Positions 52,741 through 62,871 are shown, counted from the stretch's first letter. The stretch: DNA of 64,000 bases from Pedobacter roseus (GCF_014395225.1 NZ_CP060723.1:3286001-3350000); one strand, 5' to 3'. Numbers and translations: made by a program. The notes: generated by a model not told the origin, from the letters alone.

Positions 52741-52987
52741 GCGATAGAAAAATTGTATCTCCATGGTAGGACTTTAATTCGGATGAGAGATCTTTGATCA
52801 GAAACTTTATAGATTTCTCCACTGCGGTCGAAATGACGATCTATCGAAATAGATCATTACTATGATAATATTTTTTGAAAACTATGTCTAGTGATGACGA
52901 TACGCGGCTAACCCACCAACCCGTAAAAAAAGGTTCATAAAAATCAATTATCTTTATCGCCTCAGAACCATCCCACCAAACGATTAA

Positions 52988-55900
52988 ATGAACGCGTTAA
53001 CGAGAACCATTCTCCTGCTCCTCCTTACTTTTTCAATAGGGAATATCAGCGCGCAAAATTTAAAGTTTAAACACGTAAGTGTAGAAGACGGACTATCGAA
53101 CAGCACCATCGAATGCATTTTTCAAGATTACCGGGGTTTTATCTGGTTTGGTACACGCGATGGTTTGAACAAATACGACGGCAATCAGATCACCGTTTTC
53201 AAACACAGCAAAAACGGAAACAGCATCAGCGATAATTTCATCAGGTGCATATTTGAGGATAAAAACCATACCCTTTGGATCGGTACATCAGATGGGTTGA
53301 ACAGGTTTAATGCCGAGAAAAACAATTTCTCCACTTATCGTTCCAAAGACAAAAAAAGCCAGACCAATAACATCATTACCTCGGTTAAGGAAACTGCAAA
53401 AGGAATTTGGATTGGCACTTATGGTGGCGGACTAAACTTGCTGGATCAAAAATTTAATACTTTTGGCAGGTTCGAATACCATTCGGATCAGAAAAAAACC
53501 GACCGAAAAGATTACATTAACGACCTGTACTGCGATGCTAATGAAAACATCTGGATGGCTACCGATGCGGGCATCCACATTTTAAACCCTAAATCAGGTA
53601 GTGAAACAGCGATTAAAGCATTAGAAAATGAATCTTTCAGGGTCATTAAAAAAGATCCGGATGGCTCTTTTTGGTTTGGAACAGAGGAAAACGGGTTAAT
53701 CCATTACGATCCTGTCAAAAACGCCATTAAAACCTATCAGCACCAGGAAAAAAACAACAATAGTATTGGCAGTAACCTGGTGAGGGCTATTGCTTTTGAT
53801 AAGCAAAAGAATCTATGGACTGGCGGCATTAACGGAGGTTTAAACCTTTTTAACCCCAAAACCGAAACATTTACGCATTATCAGAATGAAGCAGGAAATA
53901 CACTTAGTTTATCGCAACGCACCGTTTCGGCACTCTATGTTGATCAACAAGGAAATTTATGGATTGGTACACACCGTGGAGGGGTAAATCTGTATAGTCC
54001 GCAGGCAGAAAAATTTAAACTGGTGCGCCAGGAACCCAATAAAAACAGTTTAAGCTATAATGATGTAAGGGCTTTTCATGAGGATAAAGCCGGTAACATC
54101 TACATCGGAACCGACGGTGGCGGACTCGACATTTACAACAAAACGAATAAAACCTTTATCCACCACCGTTATAACCCTTTCAATGCCAATAGCATTGGTG
54201 CAGATGCCATTCTCGATATCACTGAGATAAAAAACGGTATGTTGCTGGTTGGTACCTGGGCAGGTGGTTTAAACCAGATGCACAATGATGGTTCTTTTAC
54301 CCGCTTTAACCACAACGCAAATCCTAATTCTATTTCATCGGATTATGTACAGAAAACGTTCGAAGACAGTAATGGAAACATCTGGATAGGCACTTATTAT
54401 GGTGGATTAAACCTTTTTGATGCGCAGACCAAACAATTTAAACGCATTACCGAAGGGAAAAACGGAAGTAAATTAAGCGGAAACAATATTGTTGCCGTTA
54501 ATGAAGATCAATACAAAAACCTGTGGATTGGTACCGATGACGGTGGTTTGAACTGTTATAACCTCAATACGCAGGTATTTACCCATTATTTTATGGGCGA
54601 TGGTAAAAGTCCAGATTTAAGGGTAATTTTTATTGATAGCAAAGACAATTTGTGGGTCGGGCAGGCCGGACTTTACCGTTTTAACCGAACTAAAAACAAC
54701 TTTGAGCTTTACACGACCAAAGCAGGCTTATCAACCGAATTTATAAAAGGAATTACGGAGGATGACAAAGGTAATTTTTGGATCTCTACGGCCCACGGCC
54801 TGACCAGGTTTAATCCGCAGCACCAAAACTTTAAAAAATACAATACAGGGGACGGTTTACAGGGACTGGAATTCGAAACCAATGCCTATTTAAAAACACG
54901 CAATGGTGAAATGTTTTTTGGTGGAGTAAATGGTTTCAATTCATTCTTTCCTGATGATATCCAGACCAACAAGTTTATCCCACCGGTTTACCTAACGGAG
55001 TTTCAGATTTTTAATCAGAAAATCTCACCAAATACAAAAGGATCCGTTTTAGAAAACGATATCAGTTATACCAAAGAAATCAAACTGGATTACGATCAGG
55101 CTTCGATATCGTTCCGTTTTGCCAGTTTAAATTATGTTGCGAATGAAAACAACAATTATGCTTACAAACTGGAGGGTGAAGATAAAGAATGGATTTTTGC
55201 GGGCCATACGAAACAGGCATCTTATACCAATCTCGATCCGGGAACCTATACTTTTAAGGTGAGGGCATCAAACAACGATAATGTTTGGAATACCACCGGA
55301 ACAACGCTAAAAATCATCATTTCCCCTCCTTTCTGGGCAACCTGGTGGTTTAGGTTAGTTGTTATCGCCACAGCCCTGTATTTAACCTATTTAGCATTGA
55401 GTTTTAAACGCAGGTTAGAGATCAGAAAAATTGAAGAAGAAAAAAGGGAAGAAATGCACCAGACACAGCTTCAGTTTTTTACCAATATTTCGCATGAGTT
55501 CCGTACACCGCTTTCATTAATTTTAGGGCCGATTGAGCGCCTGTTGAGGGAAGACACGCAAGAAAGTTTCCAGAGTTATTACAATACTATTCACCGCAAT
55601 GCCAACCGGTTACTGAGGCTCATTAACGAATTAATGGATTTTAGAAAAACAGCATCAGGTGCCTTAAAACTTAATGTAGTAAACGGAAACCTGAATCTTT
55701 TTATCGATGAAGTGGCCGAAGAATTTTCGGAAATGGCGGCCGAAAAGTCAATCAGTTTTACGGTTGAAAAAGAAAATCTTCCAGCCGATATTTGGTTCGA
55801 CAGGCAGGTGATCGAAAAAATCATCCTCAACCTGATTAATAACTCCATTAAATATACTAAAGCTGGTGGAACGCTTAAACTTCAGGTATTTACAGATCTG

Positions 55901-57070
55901 AGCGATCGCAAACCGGCTTTCGAAAACCAATTACTGATTAAAAGTGATTATGAAGCCAATTCCTACATCTATTTCCGCGTAATGGATAGTGGTATCGGAA
56001 TTTCGAAAGATTCTATCCAGCATTTATTTGAACGTTATTACCGGATTACCGAAACGCATTTGGGCTCTGGCGTAGGTTTGGCTTTTGTAAAAAGTTTAAC
56101 CTTGCTGCATAAAGGTTTAATACAGGTATCGAGCGAACGGAATGAAGGAACCGAGATTATTATTGGTATACCAGGCAGCAAAACAGATTATACCTTAAAT
56201 GAACAGTTCAGTCAAAACAACGAGCCTGGTGGCACCCGCTTAGAAAGCATCAGCTATCGCTCAGAAACTGAAGTAACACAATCAGCTACTGAACAAACAC
56301 CGGCAAATGCCACCACCAGCATTCTTATTGTAGATGATAACGAAGAACTAAGGGCATTCTTAAAAGATACTTTAAGCCCCTTTTATGCTATTTCAGAAGC
56401 TTCGGATGGCCATTCAGGACTTGAACAGGCTCGCACAGACCTTCCTGATCTGATCATCAGTGATGTAATGATGCCCGGCATGAACGGGACTGAGTTTTGC
56501 AGATGCATTAAGGAAGATATAGAAACCAGCCATATTCCATTTTTAATGCTCACGGCCAAAAATAGCATTGAAGCCGAAATTGAAGGCGCTGAATCGGGTG
56601 CAGATCTTTATTTTACTAAACCCATCAACATCAATCTGTTGCAACTCACCATTAAAAACATTTTTGAGCAAAGGCAGAAACTGAAAGATCATTATCTAAA
56701 AAATAAGGATAACGAACCCAAAGCACTCGCCCATTCGGAAAGGGATAAGGCCTTTTTAACTAAATTACTATCCATTATTGATGCCGAAATGATCAACCCA
56801 GAAATGGATATCGATTATTTATGTAAGGAAATCGGTATGAGCAGAACCAAGCTTTATCAGAAAATAAAATCGATCACAGGTCAATCTATAGGAGAGTTTG
56901 TACGCTCGGCGAGACTTAGAAAGGCAATTGAGATCATGAAAACCGAAGATGTGCTGATGACAGAAGTGATGTATCAGATCGGTATCCAAACACAATCATA
57001 TTTTACAAAAGCTTTTAAGAAAGAATTCGGGGTAACGCCAACAGGTTACATGCAGAATTTAAAATCTTGA
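52988..57070 (+). CDS. Hybrid two-component system regulator (sensor kinase, receiver and AraC domain in one protein)
   Basis: A 1360-residue inner-membrane regulator. Signal peptide about 1-22; two-component propeller repeats about 30-690 (e.g. IWFGTRDGLNKYD, LWIGTHRGGVNLY); Y_Y_Y domain about 700-780; membrane helix about 785-805; kinase H-box NISHEFRTPLSLILGP near 834; HATPase (NLINNSIKYTKAGG; DSGIGIS); receiver about 1115-1230 with Asp in DLIISDVMMPGMNG; AraC helix-turn-helix about 1260-1360 (GMSRTKLYQKIKSITG). It senses a galactan breakdown product in the periplasm and activates the divergent sus operon. All catalytic residues are present. Confidence 0.96.
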   Translation: MNALTRTILLLLLTFSIGNISAQNLKFKHVSVEDGLSNSTIECIFQDYRGFIWFGTRDGLNKYDGNQITVFKHSKNGNSISDNFIRCIFEDKNHTLWIGTSDGLNRFNAEKNNFSTYRSKDKKSQTNNIITSVKETAKGIWIGTYGGGLNLLDQKFNTFGRFEYHSDQKKTDRKDYINDLYCDANENIWMATDAGIHILNPKSGSETAIKALENESFRVIKKDPDGSFWFGTEENGLIHYDPVKNAIKTYQHQEKNNNSIGSNLVRAIAFDKQKNLWTGGINGGLNLFNPKTETFTHYQNEAGNTLSLSQRTVSALYVDQQGNLWIGTHRGGVNLYSPQAEKFKLVRQEPNKNSLSYNDVRAFHEDKAGNIYIGTDGGGLDIYNKTNKTFIHHRYNPFNANSIGADAILDITEIKNGMLLVGTWAGGLNQMHNDGSFTRFNHNANPNSISSDYVQKTFEDSNGNIWIGTYYGGLNLFDAQTKQFKRITEGKNGSKLSGNNIVAVNEDQYKNLWIGTDDGGLNCYNLNTQVFTHYFMGDGKSPDLRVIFIDSKDNLWVGQAGLYRFNRTKNNFELYTTKAGLSTEFIKGITEDDKGNFWISTAHGLTRFNPQHQNFKKYNTGDGLQGLEFETNAYLKTRNGEMFFGGVNGFNSFFPDDIQTNKFIPPVYLTEFQIFNQKISPNTKGSVLENDISYTKEIKLDYDQASISFRFASLNYVANENNNYAYKLEGEDKEWIFAGHTKQASYTNLDPGTYTFKVRASNNDNVWNTTGTTLKIIISPPFWATWWFRLVVIATALYLTYLALSFKRRLEIRKIEEEKREEMHQTQLQFFTNISHEFRTPLSLILGPIERLLREDTQESFQSYYNTIHRNANRLLRLINELMDFRKTASGALKLNVVNGNLNLFIDEVAEEFSEMAAEKSISFTVEKENLPADIWFDRQVIEKIILNLINNSIKYTKAGGTLKLQVFTDLSDRKPAFENQLLIKSDYEANSYIYFRVMDSGIGISKDSIQHLFERYYRITETHLGSGVGLAFVKSLTLLHKGLIQVSSERNEGTEIIIGIPGSKTDYTLNEQFSQNNEPGGTRLESISYRSETEVTQSATEQTPANATTSILIVDDNEELRAFLKDTLSPFYAISEASDGHSGLEQARTDLPDLIISDVMMPGMNGTEFCRCIKEDIETSHIPFLMLTAKNSIEAEIEGAESGADLYFTKPININLLQLTIKNIFEQRQKLKDHYLKNKDNEPKALAHSERDKAFLTKLLSIIDAEMINPEMDIDYLCKEIGMSRTKLYQKIKSITGQSIGEFVRSARLRKAIEIMKTEDVLMTEVMYQIGIQTQSYFTKAFKKEFGVTPTGYMQNLKS

Positions 57071-57106
57071 GATAGTTTAGTATGCGAATATTAGGCTGAG
57101 AGAGAT

Positions 57107-57175
57107 CGTCATTCCCAACCCGATTGGGAATCGTAATGCAAGCGTTTTAAGATTCCCGCATGCGCGGGAATGACG
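57107..57175. repeat. CGTCATTCCC two-hairpin dispersed repeat (family A)
   Basis: ATTCCCAACCCGATTGGGAAT and ATTCCCGCATGCGCGGGAAT hairpins (read in parts), bounded by CGTC and GACG and joined by a GTAATGCAAG centre. This is the shortest of three copies. Confidence 0.75.
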
Positions 57176-57292
57176 ACCGCACCAATGGATTCTGTCATCG
57201 ATAGCGGAGTCGAATTGCCTTCCTATCTGTTCAGTACACTTAAAAGAAACTTTATAATATCTGAAATCTTATCCATAGGATGAAATAAAAGT

Positions 57293-57324
57293 AAAAAAGC
57301 CCTTCAATCCTGAGAGGGCTTTTT
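57293..57324. terminator. Rho-independent terminator, probably bidirectional
   Basis: AAAAAAGCCCT pairs with AGGGCTTTT around a short loop, with A-run and T-run on the two sides. It is between the hybrid regulator and the convergent lactonase-like gene. Confidence 0.7.
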
Positions 57325-57475
57325 CATAGTCGTCTATCCCTATAAGTAGGAACCCAAAACTAAATAATGAGTTTAATATTTTTAGGGGTTGAATAAACTG
57401 AACAGAAAAAAATTTTGATCTAGTTCATACTCGTTTTTCGGGCTTTAAATGCATTTAAACGACTAAAACCACTAG

Positions 57476-58366
57476 TTACTCTACTCCTTTTGCGTTTACC
57501 GGAATAACATAAAGTGATTTAGAAGCCGTAATAAAAAGCATATTTCTTCCTTTTCCACCGAAACATATATTGCCACACCACTCTTCAGGCACATCGATAT
57601 GGCCTATTTTTTCACCGTTTGGTTTATAGATATTCACCCCTTTTCCGGTTACATAAATATTTCCCTTACTATCTAAAGTCATTCCATCAGAGTGCTGGTT
57701 AAGGATCAGCTGTTTATCCGATAATCTGGCATCTGCGCCAATGGCATAACGGTATGTTTTATTGGCGCCCATATCGGCAATGTAAATGAATTTACCATCA
57801 GGCGTACCTACAATACCATTTGGTTTAACTACATCATCAGCCACAACAATGGCTTCTTTTTTACCTTTCGGAAGATAATAAACTTTTTGTCCCTGAATTT
57901 CAGCCGATTTTCTGGTCCAGTAATCACGCTGATAATATGGATCGGTAAAGTAGATACCACCTTTATTATCTAACCAGATGTCGTTTGGTCCGTTTACTTT
58001 TTTACCTTCATAATCGCTAAAAAGCACTTTTATCTTTTTGTTTTTATCGATAGACCAGATCTGGTTATTTTCATCAGCACAAACAATGAGATTGCCTTTT
58101 TTATCAAAATAAGTGCCGTTTGCCCTTCCCGATTTATCCATATACAGGCTCAGTTTGCCATCAATGCCATATTTCCAGATTTTATCATTAGGCTGATCAG
58201 TAAAAAAAACGTTTCCATTTTTATCAACCGATGCACCTTCTGTAAACTTAAACTGTGAAGAAATCAATTTTAAACTATCCTGAACAAAAAGACTTTGTTC
58301 TGCACTTTGTGCAAAAGAAGATAAGCTTAAGGCCGAAAGGGCCAGAGAGAAGAAATATTTTTTCAT
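57476..58366 (-). CDS. Exported SMP-30/gluconolactonase-like protein
   Basis: A 296-residue six-bladed propeller protein with a signal peptide (about 1-20, SSFAQ). Repeating blades include FTEGASVDKNGNVFFTDQPN, GPNDIWLDNKGGIYFTDPYY, VKPNGIVGTPDGKFIYIADM and SDGMTLDSKGNIYVTGKG. The metal-binding Glu, Asn and Asp positions of SMP-30 lactonases are present in EGAS, PNDIW and DGMTLD. It may open sugar lactones in the periplasm. ATG 58366 begins the signal peptide. Confidence 0.88.
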   Translation of the reverse strand: MKKYFFSLALSALSLSSFAQSAEQSLFVQDSLKLISSQFKFTEGASVDKNGNVFFTDQPNDKIWKYGIDGKLSLYMDKSGRANGTYFDKKGNLIVCADENNQIWSIDKNKKIKVLFSDYEGKKVNGPNDIWLDNKGGIYFTDPYYQRDYWTRKSAEIQGQKVYYLPKGKKEAIVVADDVVKPNGIVGTPDGKFIYIADMGANKTYRYAIGADARLSDKQLILNQHSDGMTLDSKGNIYVTGKGVNIYKPNGEKIGHIDVPEEWCGNICFGGKGRNMLFITASKSLYVIPVNAKGVE

Positions 58367-58485
58367 TTGTGTTTTTAATTGTTTGATCAGACCTCGCAGG
58401 TTTTTAAACGGTGAAGCTCTCAATGAGGCATATAAGGATCTAACTACTCCGAATTAAACTTGCGGGGTCTATGCCTGTAAATATA

Positions 58486-60246
58486 TCAACTTACCCGTTT
58501 CCCTTTCAGTAACATATTCAGTGCATCGTTCAGTGTTCCCGCTTTTTGCACTTCGCCTTCATTTACAAAATAAATTTCGTCGGCGTTTTCGATGGTATTT
58601 AAACGGTGAGCAATAATAACAAGGGTAGTTTCTTTCGAAAGTTTGTTTAAAATACTGCCCAAAAGCTGTTCAGTGATGGTATCAATGTTTGCGGTAGCTT
58701 CATCCAAAATCAATAGTTCCGGATTCCGTAAAACCGCACGCATAAAAGCAATCAACTGTTTCTGTCCTAAACTGATGCTATCAGAACCCGAGGTAACCGG
58801 TGTATTTAATCCTTCATCAAAAATGGCTAAAAGAGCATTCAGGTTAGCTTCTTCGATTATTTTTTCAAGCTCCTCATCAGTAACCTCTTTATATTGACTG
58901 TTGCCGTATAAAATATTCTCTTTTACGGTTCCGGTGAATAAAAATGGTTCCTGTAAAATGAAGCCTATTTTTTGTGTCCTTTCTTCTGCAGAAAATGAAC
59001 GGATGTCTTTTCCATTTAATAAAACTGTTCCCTTGGTAGCATCGTATAAACGGGAAATTAACGAAGCTGTTGTGGTTTTTCCACCACCTGTTGGACCGAT
59101 CAATGCATAAGTTTTACCTTTTTCGAACCTTAAATTAATGTTATGCAGGATTTCCTTGCTATCATCATAAGAAAAGTGCACGTTTTTGAATTCCAGCAAG
59201 GCATCAGACGTAACGGTTTCATTTAACTCTATCTGTTTCAGATTGCTTTCTAACGATAAAATCTGCAATATCCTGTCCCAACTTGCCATCGCTACTTGAA
59301 AACTGGTCCAAAGTGCAGCCAGCTGTCTTAATGGGTTATAAAAGTTGGTCGTGTACGCAATATAACTCACCAGCAATCCCAGGGTAAAGTTACCTGTTGA
59401 AATTAAATGAATACCAAACAATAAGGTAATCAGCTGTGCTATACTCGATAACAAACCATAAACAGGCACAAAAATATTGTTTGCCAAACCTGCCCCGATT
59501 GCCGTTTTATAGTTTTGATTATTCGCTTCGTCAAAACGTTTTCTAAAATAATCCCTGCGATTAAAGGCAATAATCACTTTAAAATTATTGAGGCTTTCCT
59601 GGATTTCAGCACTCATTCCGCCCACACTTTTTAAGTTTTTAGCATTTTTTCCTTTTACCCAGGGCGATAAAGCCACCGTAAAAAGTACAATCACCACGGC
59701 AGGCGCAAGTGTAGCAGCTCCTAATTCAAGGTTAATGGAAAGCAGGAAAATACCGGCACCGATCATGGTTACAATACTGCCGATAAACTGCATCAAGGAT
59801 TGTGAAAAAAACTGGTTCAGTTTGTCTGTATCGTTATTTACCCTCGAAATCAGATCGCCTGCTTTATTCTGGTTAAAAAATGAAACCGGAAGTTCCTGTA
59901 GCTTATTAAATATCGCGTTACGTAAGGTATAAAGCATCCGCTGCCCCACTCCTCCCATCAACCTGGTTTGCGTATAACCTGTAACCATGGCAATCATGTA
60001 CATCACCAACAAAATGCCGCCAAAAATAAGCACACCATGAAACTGTTTGGTGCGGATGTAGGTATCAACCGTATGACCGACCAATAAAGGGCCTAAAAGC
60101 AATAAACCAGAATTGACTAAAATGGCAATCAGTGCCAGCCAAAGGTTTTTTCGCTCAGCAGAAATCAGTTTTAGCAGGCTTTTCAGCGCTTTAAAAGTCG
60201 ATTGCTTTTCCTGCTTGTTGCTAAGCTGGTTAAGATTGTAGTTCAT
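58486..60246 (-). CDS. ABC exporter half (signature-degenerate subunit)
   Basis: A 586-residue half-transporter with six membrane helices and an ATPase. Walker A GPTGGGKTT, Walker B ELLILDEATANIDT with catalytic Glu, and H-loop IAHRLNTI are canonical, but the signature is SISLGQKQ in place of LSGGQ. In heterodimeric exporters this subunit pairs with one carrying a degenerate Walker B and H-loop, here the gene immediately upstream, whose 3' end overlaps this start by 17 nt. ATG 60246 is chosen for that overlap. Substrate unknown. Confidence 0.9.
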   Translation of the reverse strand: MNYNLNQLSNKQEKQSTFKALKSLLKLISAERKNLWLALIAILVNSGLLLLGPLLVGHTVDTYIRTKQFHGVLIFGGILLVMYMIAMVTGYTQTRLMGGVGQRMLYTLRNAIFNKLQELPVSFFNQNKAGDLISRVNNDTDKLNQFFSQSLMQFIGSIVTMIGAGIFLLSINLELGAATLAPAVVIVLFTVALSPWVKGKNAKNLKSVGGMSAEIQESLNNFKVIIAFNRRDYFRKRFDEANNQNYKTAIGAGLANNIFVPVYGLLSSIAQLITLLFGIHLISTGNFTLGLLVSYIAYTTNFYNPLRQLAALWTSFQVAMASWDRILQILSLESNLKQIELNETVTSDALLEFKNVHFSYDDSKEILHNINLRFEKGKTYALIGPTGGGKTTTASLISRLYDATKGTVLLNGKDIRSFSAEERTQKIGFILQEPFLFTGTVKENILYGNSQYKEVTDEELEKIIEEANLNALLAIFDEGLNTPVTSGSDSISLGQKQLIAFMRAVLRNPELLILDEATANIDTITEQLLGSILNKLSKETTLVIIAHRLNTIENADEIYFVNEGEVQKAGTLNDALNMLLKGKRVS

Positions 60247-61966
60247 AATTACTGGTGCTCTGTTGTGAATTGTAAATCTGAACATATTCAGGACTGCTTT
60301 TCAGCAATTCCTGATGGGTTCCTTCTGCAATAATCTCCCCCTGCATCAGCAAGATTACTTTATCGTAATGTTCAACAGAAGCTATTTTTTGGGTAATGGA
60401 AAGTAAAGTTAAACCAGGATAATTCTGCTGGATATTCTCCAGAATCCTTTTCTCGGTATTGGTATCAACACGGGCAGTAAAATCATCCAGTAATAAGATC
60501 TTCGGATTTACAGCCAGTGCCCTCGCCAGCATAATCCGCTGTTTTTGTCCGCCAGATAAGCTATTTCCCCGTTCCGAAACAATCGTGTTCAATTGATCGG
60601 GCAAGGCATCTACAAAATCTTTCAGCTCGGCAGTGGCAATGGCTTTAGCTAAAGATTCATCTGTAACCGTATCGCTAAAGGCAATGTTCTCTCTGATGCT
60701 CATGTTAAACATAATGCTATCCTGAAATACAAAACCCACCTGTTGATGGAAATCTTCCTGTTTATACTGTTTAATCTCCTGCCCATCGTACAATACCGAC
60801 CCGGCATCAGCATCGATCAAACCTGTTAAAATATAAAGTAACTGTGTTTTACCAGCAGCAGTAGGACCGATAATGGCCGTTTTGGAGCCTGCTTTGCCAG
60901 AAAAAGAAACCGATTTCAAAACTGGTTTTTGTCCAAAACTTAAACTGATGTCTTTTGCTTCTACATCACCTTTTAAGGAAATGCTTAATGTACCCGGATG
61001 ATTAATTTCTTTAGCATTCAACACACTTTCAATCCTCTGATAAGATGCTGTAGCCTGTGCAATTACGTTGCTCATAAAACCAATTACCAAAATCGGAAAT
61101 ATAATCAGTGTGAGGTAACTGCTGAAAGCAGTAAATTCTCCCAGGGTCATCGAATTGGTAATCACAAAGTGACCACCCAATACCAGAATACATAATCCAG
61201 CTAAATTGGCAGTAAAAACTATAACCGGAATCAGCGCCGCAAACATCCGGAGGATGGAAATACCTAAATCTCTTGCTTTGGCATTGGCATCTAAAAACTT
61301 ATTATACTCCAGCATCTGCGAATTGATTACGCGGATCAAAGCCGATCCCATTATACTTTCGCTGATTACCTTGTTGAGCCAATCGATTACTTCCCTGCTC
61401 TTTTTAAAAAGCACCCTCACCTTGCTCAATACATAAAAAAATGCACCGCCAATAATGGGTACGATCGCAATTACGCATAATGCCAGTTTCCAGTTAATCA
61501 TGAGCAGCAGAATACTGGCGCCAACAATTAAAAAGATAGAAGAACATATAGAAACAATGGCCTGCGAAACAAACATTTTGATTGAATCGGCATCTGCAGT
61601 AAGATTGGTAAGCAATTTAGAAGGATTGGCCTGAATAATATAAGCGTGGCTTTGCCTCGAAATCTGATCAGAAAGTTTAGTCCTTAAATCTTTCGCCACA
61701 CGCTCCGAAGCATAGGTTTGTACAATACTTTGTAAATAAGTAAAGATAAAAACCAGTACAATGGCCAGCGAAAACTGGAACATGATGTGTTTTAAATCGA
61801 AGGTTTTGTTGGTATAAGAGTCGATACCGCTGGCAATAATCTTTGGTAAAAGCAAATTGATGCCATTACTGAGCAGGGCAAACAGGATCAGCAGAAAAAT
61901 TAAGCCCCGATAATTTCCAAGTAAACTGAAAATACCTGGCTTTTTGGCTTCTTTGGTTTTTTTCAT
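60230..61966 (-). CDS. ABC exporter half (Walker B/H-loop-degenerate subunit)
   Basis: A 578-residue half-transporter. Walker A is GPTAAGKTQ and the signature LSGGQKQR is canonical, but Walker B reads ILLLDDFTARVDT with Asp instead of catalytic Glu, and the H-loop is SITQKIASV with Gln for His. Together with the downstream subunit this gives one active and one degenerate ATP site, as in TM287/288 or BmrCD exporters. ATG 61966 is chosen over an upstream TTG. Confidence 0.9.
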   Translation of the reverse strand: MKKTKEAKKPGIFSLLGNYRGLIFLLILFALLSNGINLLLPKIIASGIDSYTNKTFDLKHIMFQFSLAIVLVFIFTYLQSIVQTYASERVAKDLRTKLSDQISRQSHAYIIQANPSKLLTNLTADADSIKMFVSQAIVSICSSIFLIVGASILLLMINWKLALCVIAIVPIIGGAFFYVLSKVRVLFKKSREVIDWLNKVISESIMGSALIRVINSQMLEYNKFLDANAKARDLGISILRMFAALIPVIVFTANLAGLCILVLGGHFVITNSMTLGEFTAFSSYLTLIIFPILVIGFMSNVIAQATASYQRIESVLNAKEINHPGTLSISLKGDVEAKDISLSFGQKPVLKSVSFSGKAGSKTAIIGPTAAGKTQLLYILTGLIDADAGSVLYDGQEIKQYKQEDFHQQVGFVFQDSIMFNMSIRENIAFSDTVTDESLAKAIATAELKDFVDALPDQLNTIVSERGNSLSGGQKQRIMLARALAVNPKILLLDDFTARVDTNTEKRILENIQQNYPGLTLLSITQKIASVEHYDKVILLMQGEIIAEGTHQELLKSSPEYVQIYNSQQSTSNYELQS

Positions 61967-62043
61967 ATCAATGAAGATACCTTTAATTGTAGATCCCAAA
62001 TTTAGCCCAAAGAAATGATTAAACGAGAAAATAATTAATTAGA

Positions 62044-62121
62044 GAATGATTGAATTTTGAGTAAGTGAATGTTTTAGGGAATTTTATTAAATCATTTTAT
62101 CATTCACTCATTCAATCATTC
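62044..62121. repeat. Imperfect inverted repeat between the ABC exporter and LURP-like genes
   Basis: GAATGATTGAA (62044-62054) is exactly inverted as TTCAATCATTC (62111-62121), with GTGAATG/CATTCAC further in. It might serve as a terminator for the LURP-like gene; there is no clear T-run. Confidence 0.45.
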
Positions 62122-62128
62122 ACTAAAT

Positions 62129-62731
62129 CTATTTACTCTCCTTCAAAACCATATCAATCGTAATCGCAGTAGCTACAATTGCAACTTTCTGATTGCTTTC
62201 GGCATAGCTGGGATCGATGGAAACATTGTATTTATCGGCAGTGGTAAAAATTTCTTTCATGGCACCTGCCCATTTTTTACTGATCTTGCCCATTTCTGCA
62301 CCTGCATTATTGGTGATGGTAAAATTCCAGGCTTTCCAATCGCCGGATATTTTTGCAATTTCTTCTCCAGTTGCCGGACTCGAAATGGTAAAAGTTGGCT
62401 TGAAAAATTTAAATTTTTGTTTGATTATACCCACTTCAACCCCTTGCGGATCTGTAACCATAATTTTCGACATCCAGAAAGTCCAGCCCCTGGTAATGGT
62501 AGCCTGTAACTGGTCGTTGATATCGGTAATTTCCAGTTTAAAAGGCATCATACGTTTATCAACCAATAAGGTTAACGCCTTTTGCCAACCTGAAATACGC
62601 TGTTTAATAATCCCGATCTGGGCACCCTGATCGTTGTACACCTTGTACTCATTTGCAAACTTTAAAAAATTTACTTTCTCATCAATAAAATATTCGTCGC
62701 TTAAAAAAAATGGAGGAATCTGCTTGTTCAT
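62129..62731 (-). CDS. LURP-one-related / scramblase-like protein
   Basis: A 200-residue soluble protein of the Tubby-like LURP-one/scramblase fold. It has FFLSDEYFIDEKVNFLKFAN, VYNDQGAQIGIIKQR, FWMSKIMVTDPQGVEVGIIK, GEEIAKISGDWKAWNFTITN and ending VAIVATAITIDMVLKE, the buried C-terminal helix typical of the family. Its role in bacteria is unknown; lipid or nucleic-acid binding has been suggested for relatives. No operon partner. Confidence 0.85.
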   Translation of the reverse strand: MNKQIPPFFLSDEYFIDEKVNFLKFANEYKVYNDQGAQIGIIKQRISGWQKALTLLVDKRMMPFKLEITDINDQLQATITRGWTFWMSKIMVTDPQGVEVGIIKQKFKFFKPTFTISSPATGEEIAKISGDWKAWNFTITNNAGAEMGKISKKWAGAMKEIFTTADKYNVSIDPSYAESNQKVAIVATAITIDMVLKESK

Positions 62732-62871
62732 AATTAAGATATATTTTTAGATAAGCCGCTAAATTATATATTTTTTTTCATTGCCCACACCAATACAGGT
62801 TGTCATCCTGAGCCTGTCGAAGGAGCCACGGATGAACATATTAACATGGAGGCATTTCTGCAATATGCCAA

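Larger units (their letters stand above)
52240..52987. other. Intergenic region between susC and the hybrid regulator
   Basis: About 750 nt. The susC promoter and operator candidate lie at 52267-52323, a CGTCATTCCCGCGCAAG repeat fragment near 52394, the nested palindromic repeat at 52499-52740, and a fragment of the AGATTTCTCCACTGCGG repeat near 52812-52840. A 112-codon frame on the minus strand is repeat sequence and is not called. Confidence 0.55.
57071..57475. other. Gene-free stretch after the hybrid regulator
   Basis: About 400 nt with the family A repeat at 57107-57175 and the terminator at 57293-57324. I see no further gene or site. Confidence 0.6.

Noticed and set aside
52484..52822. 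A 112-codon minus-strand frame between susC and the hybrid regulator
   Set aside because: It is made of the nested palindromic repeat; the corresponding frame in the 37.6-kb copy is broken differently, so it is not conserved as protein.
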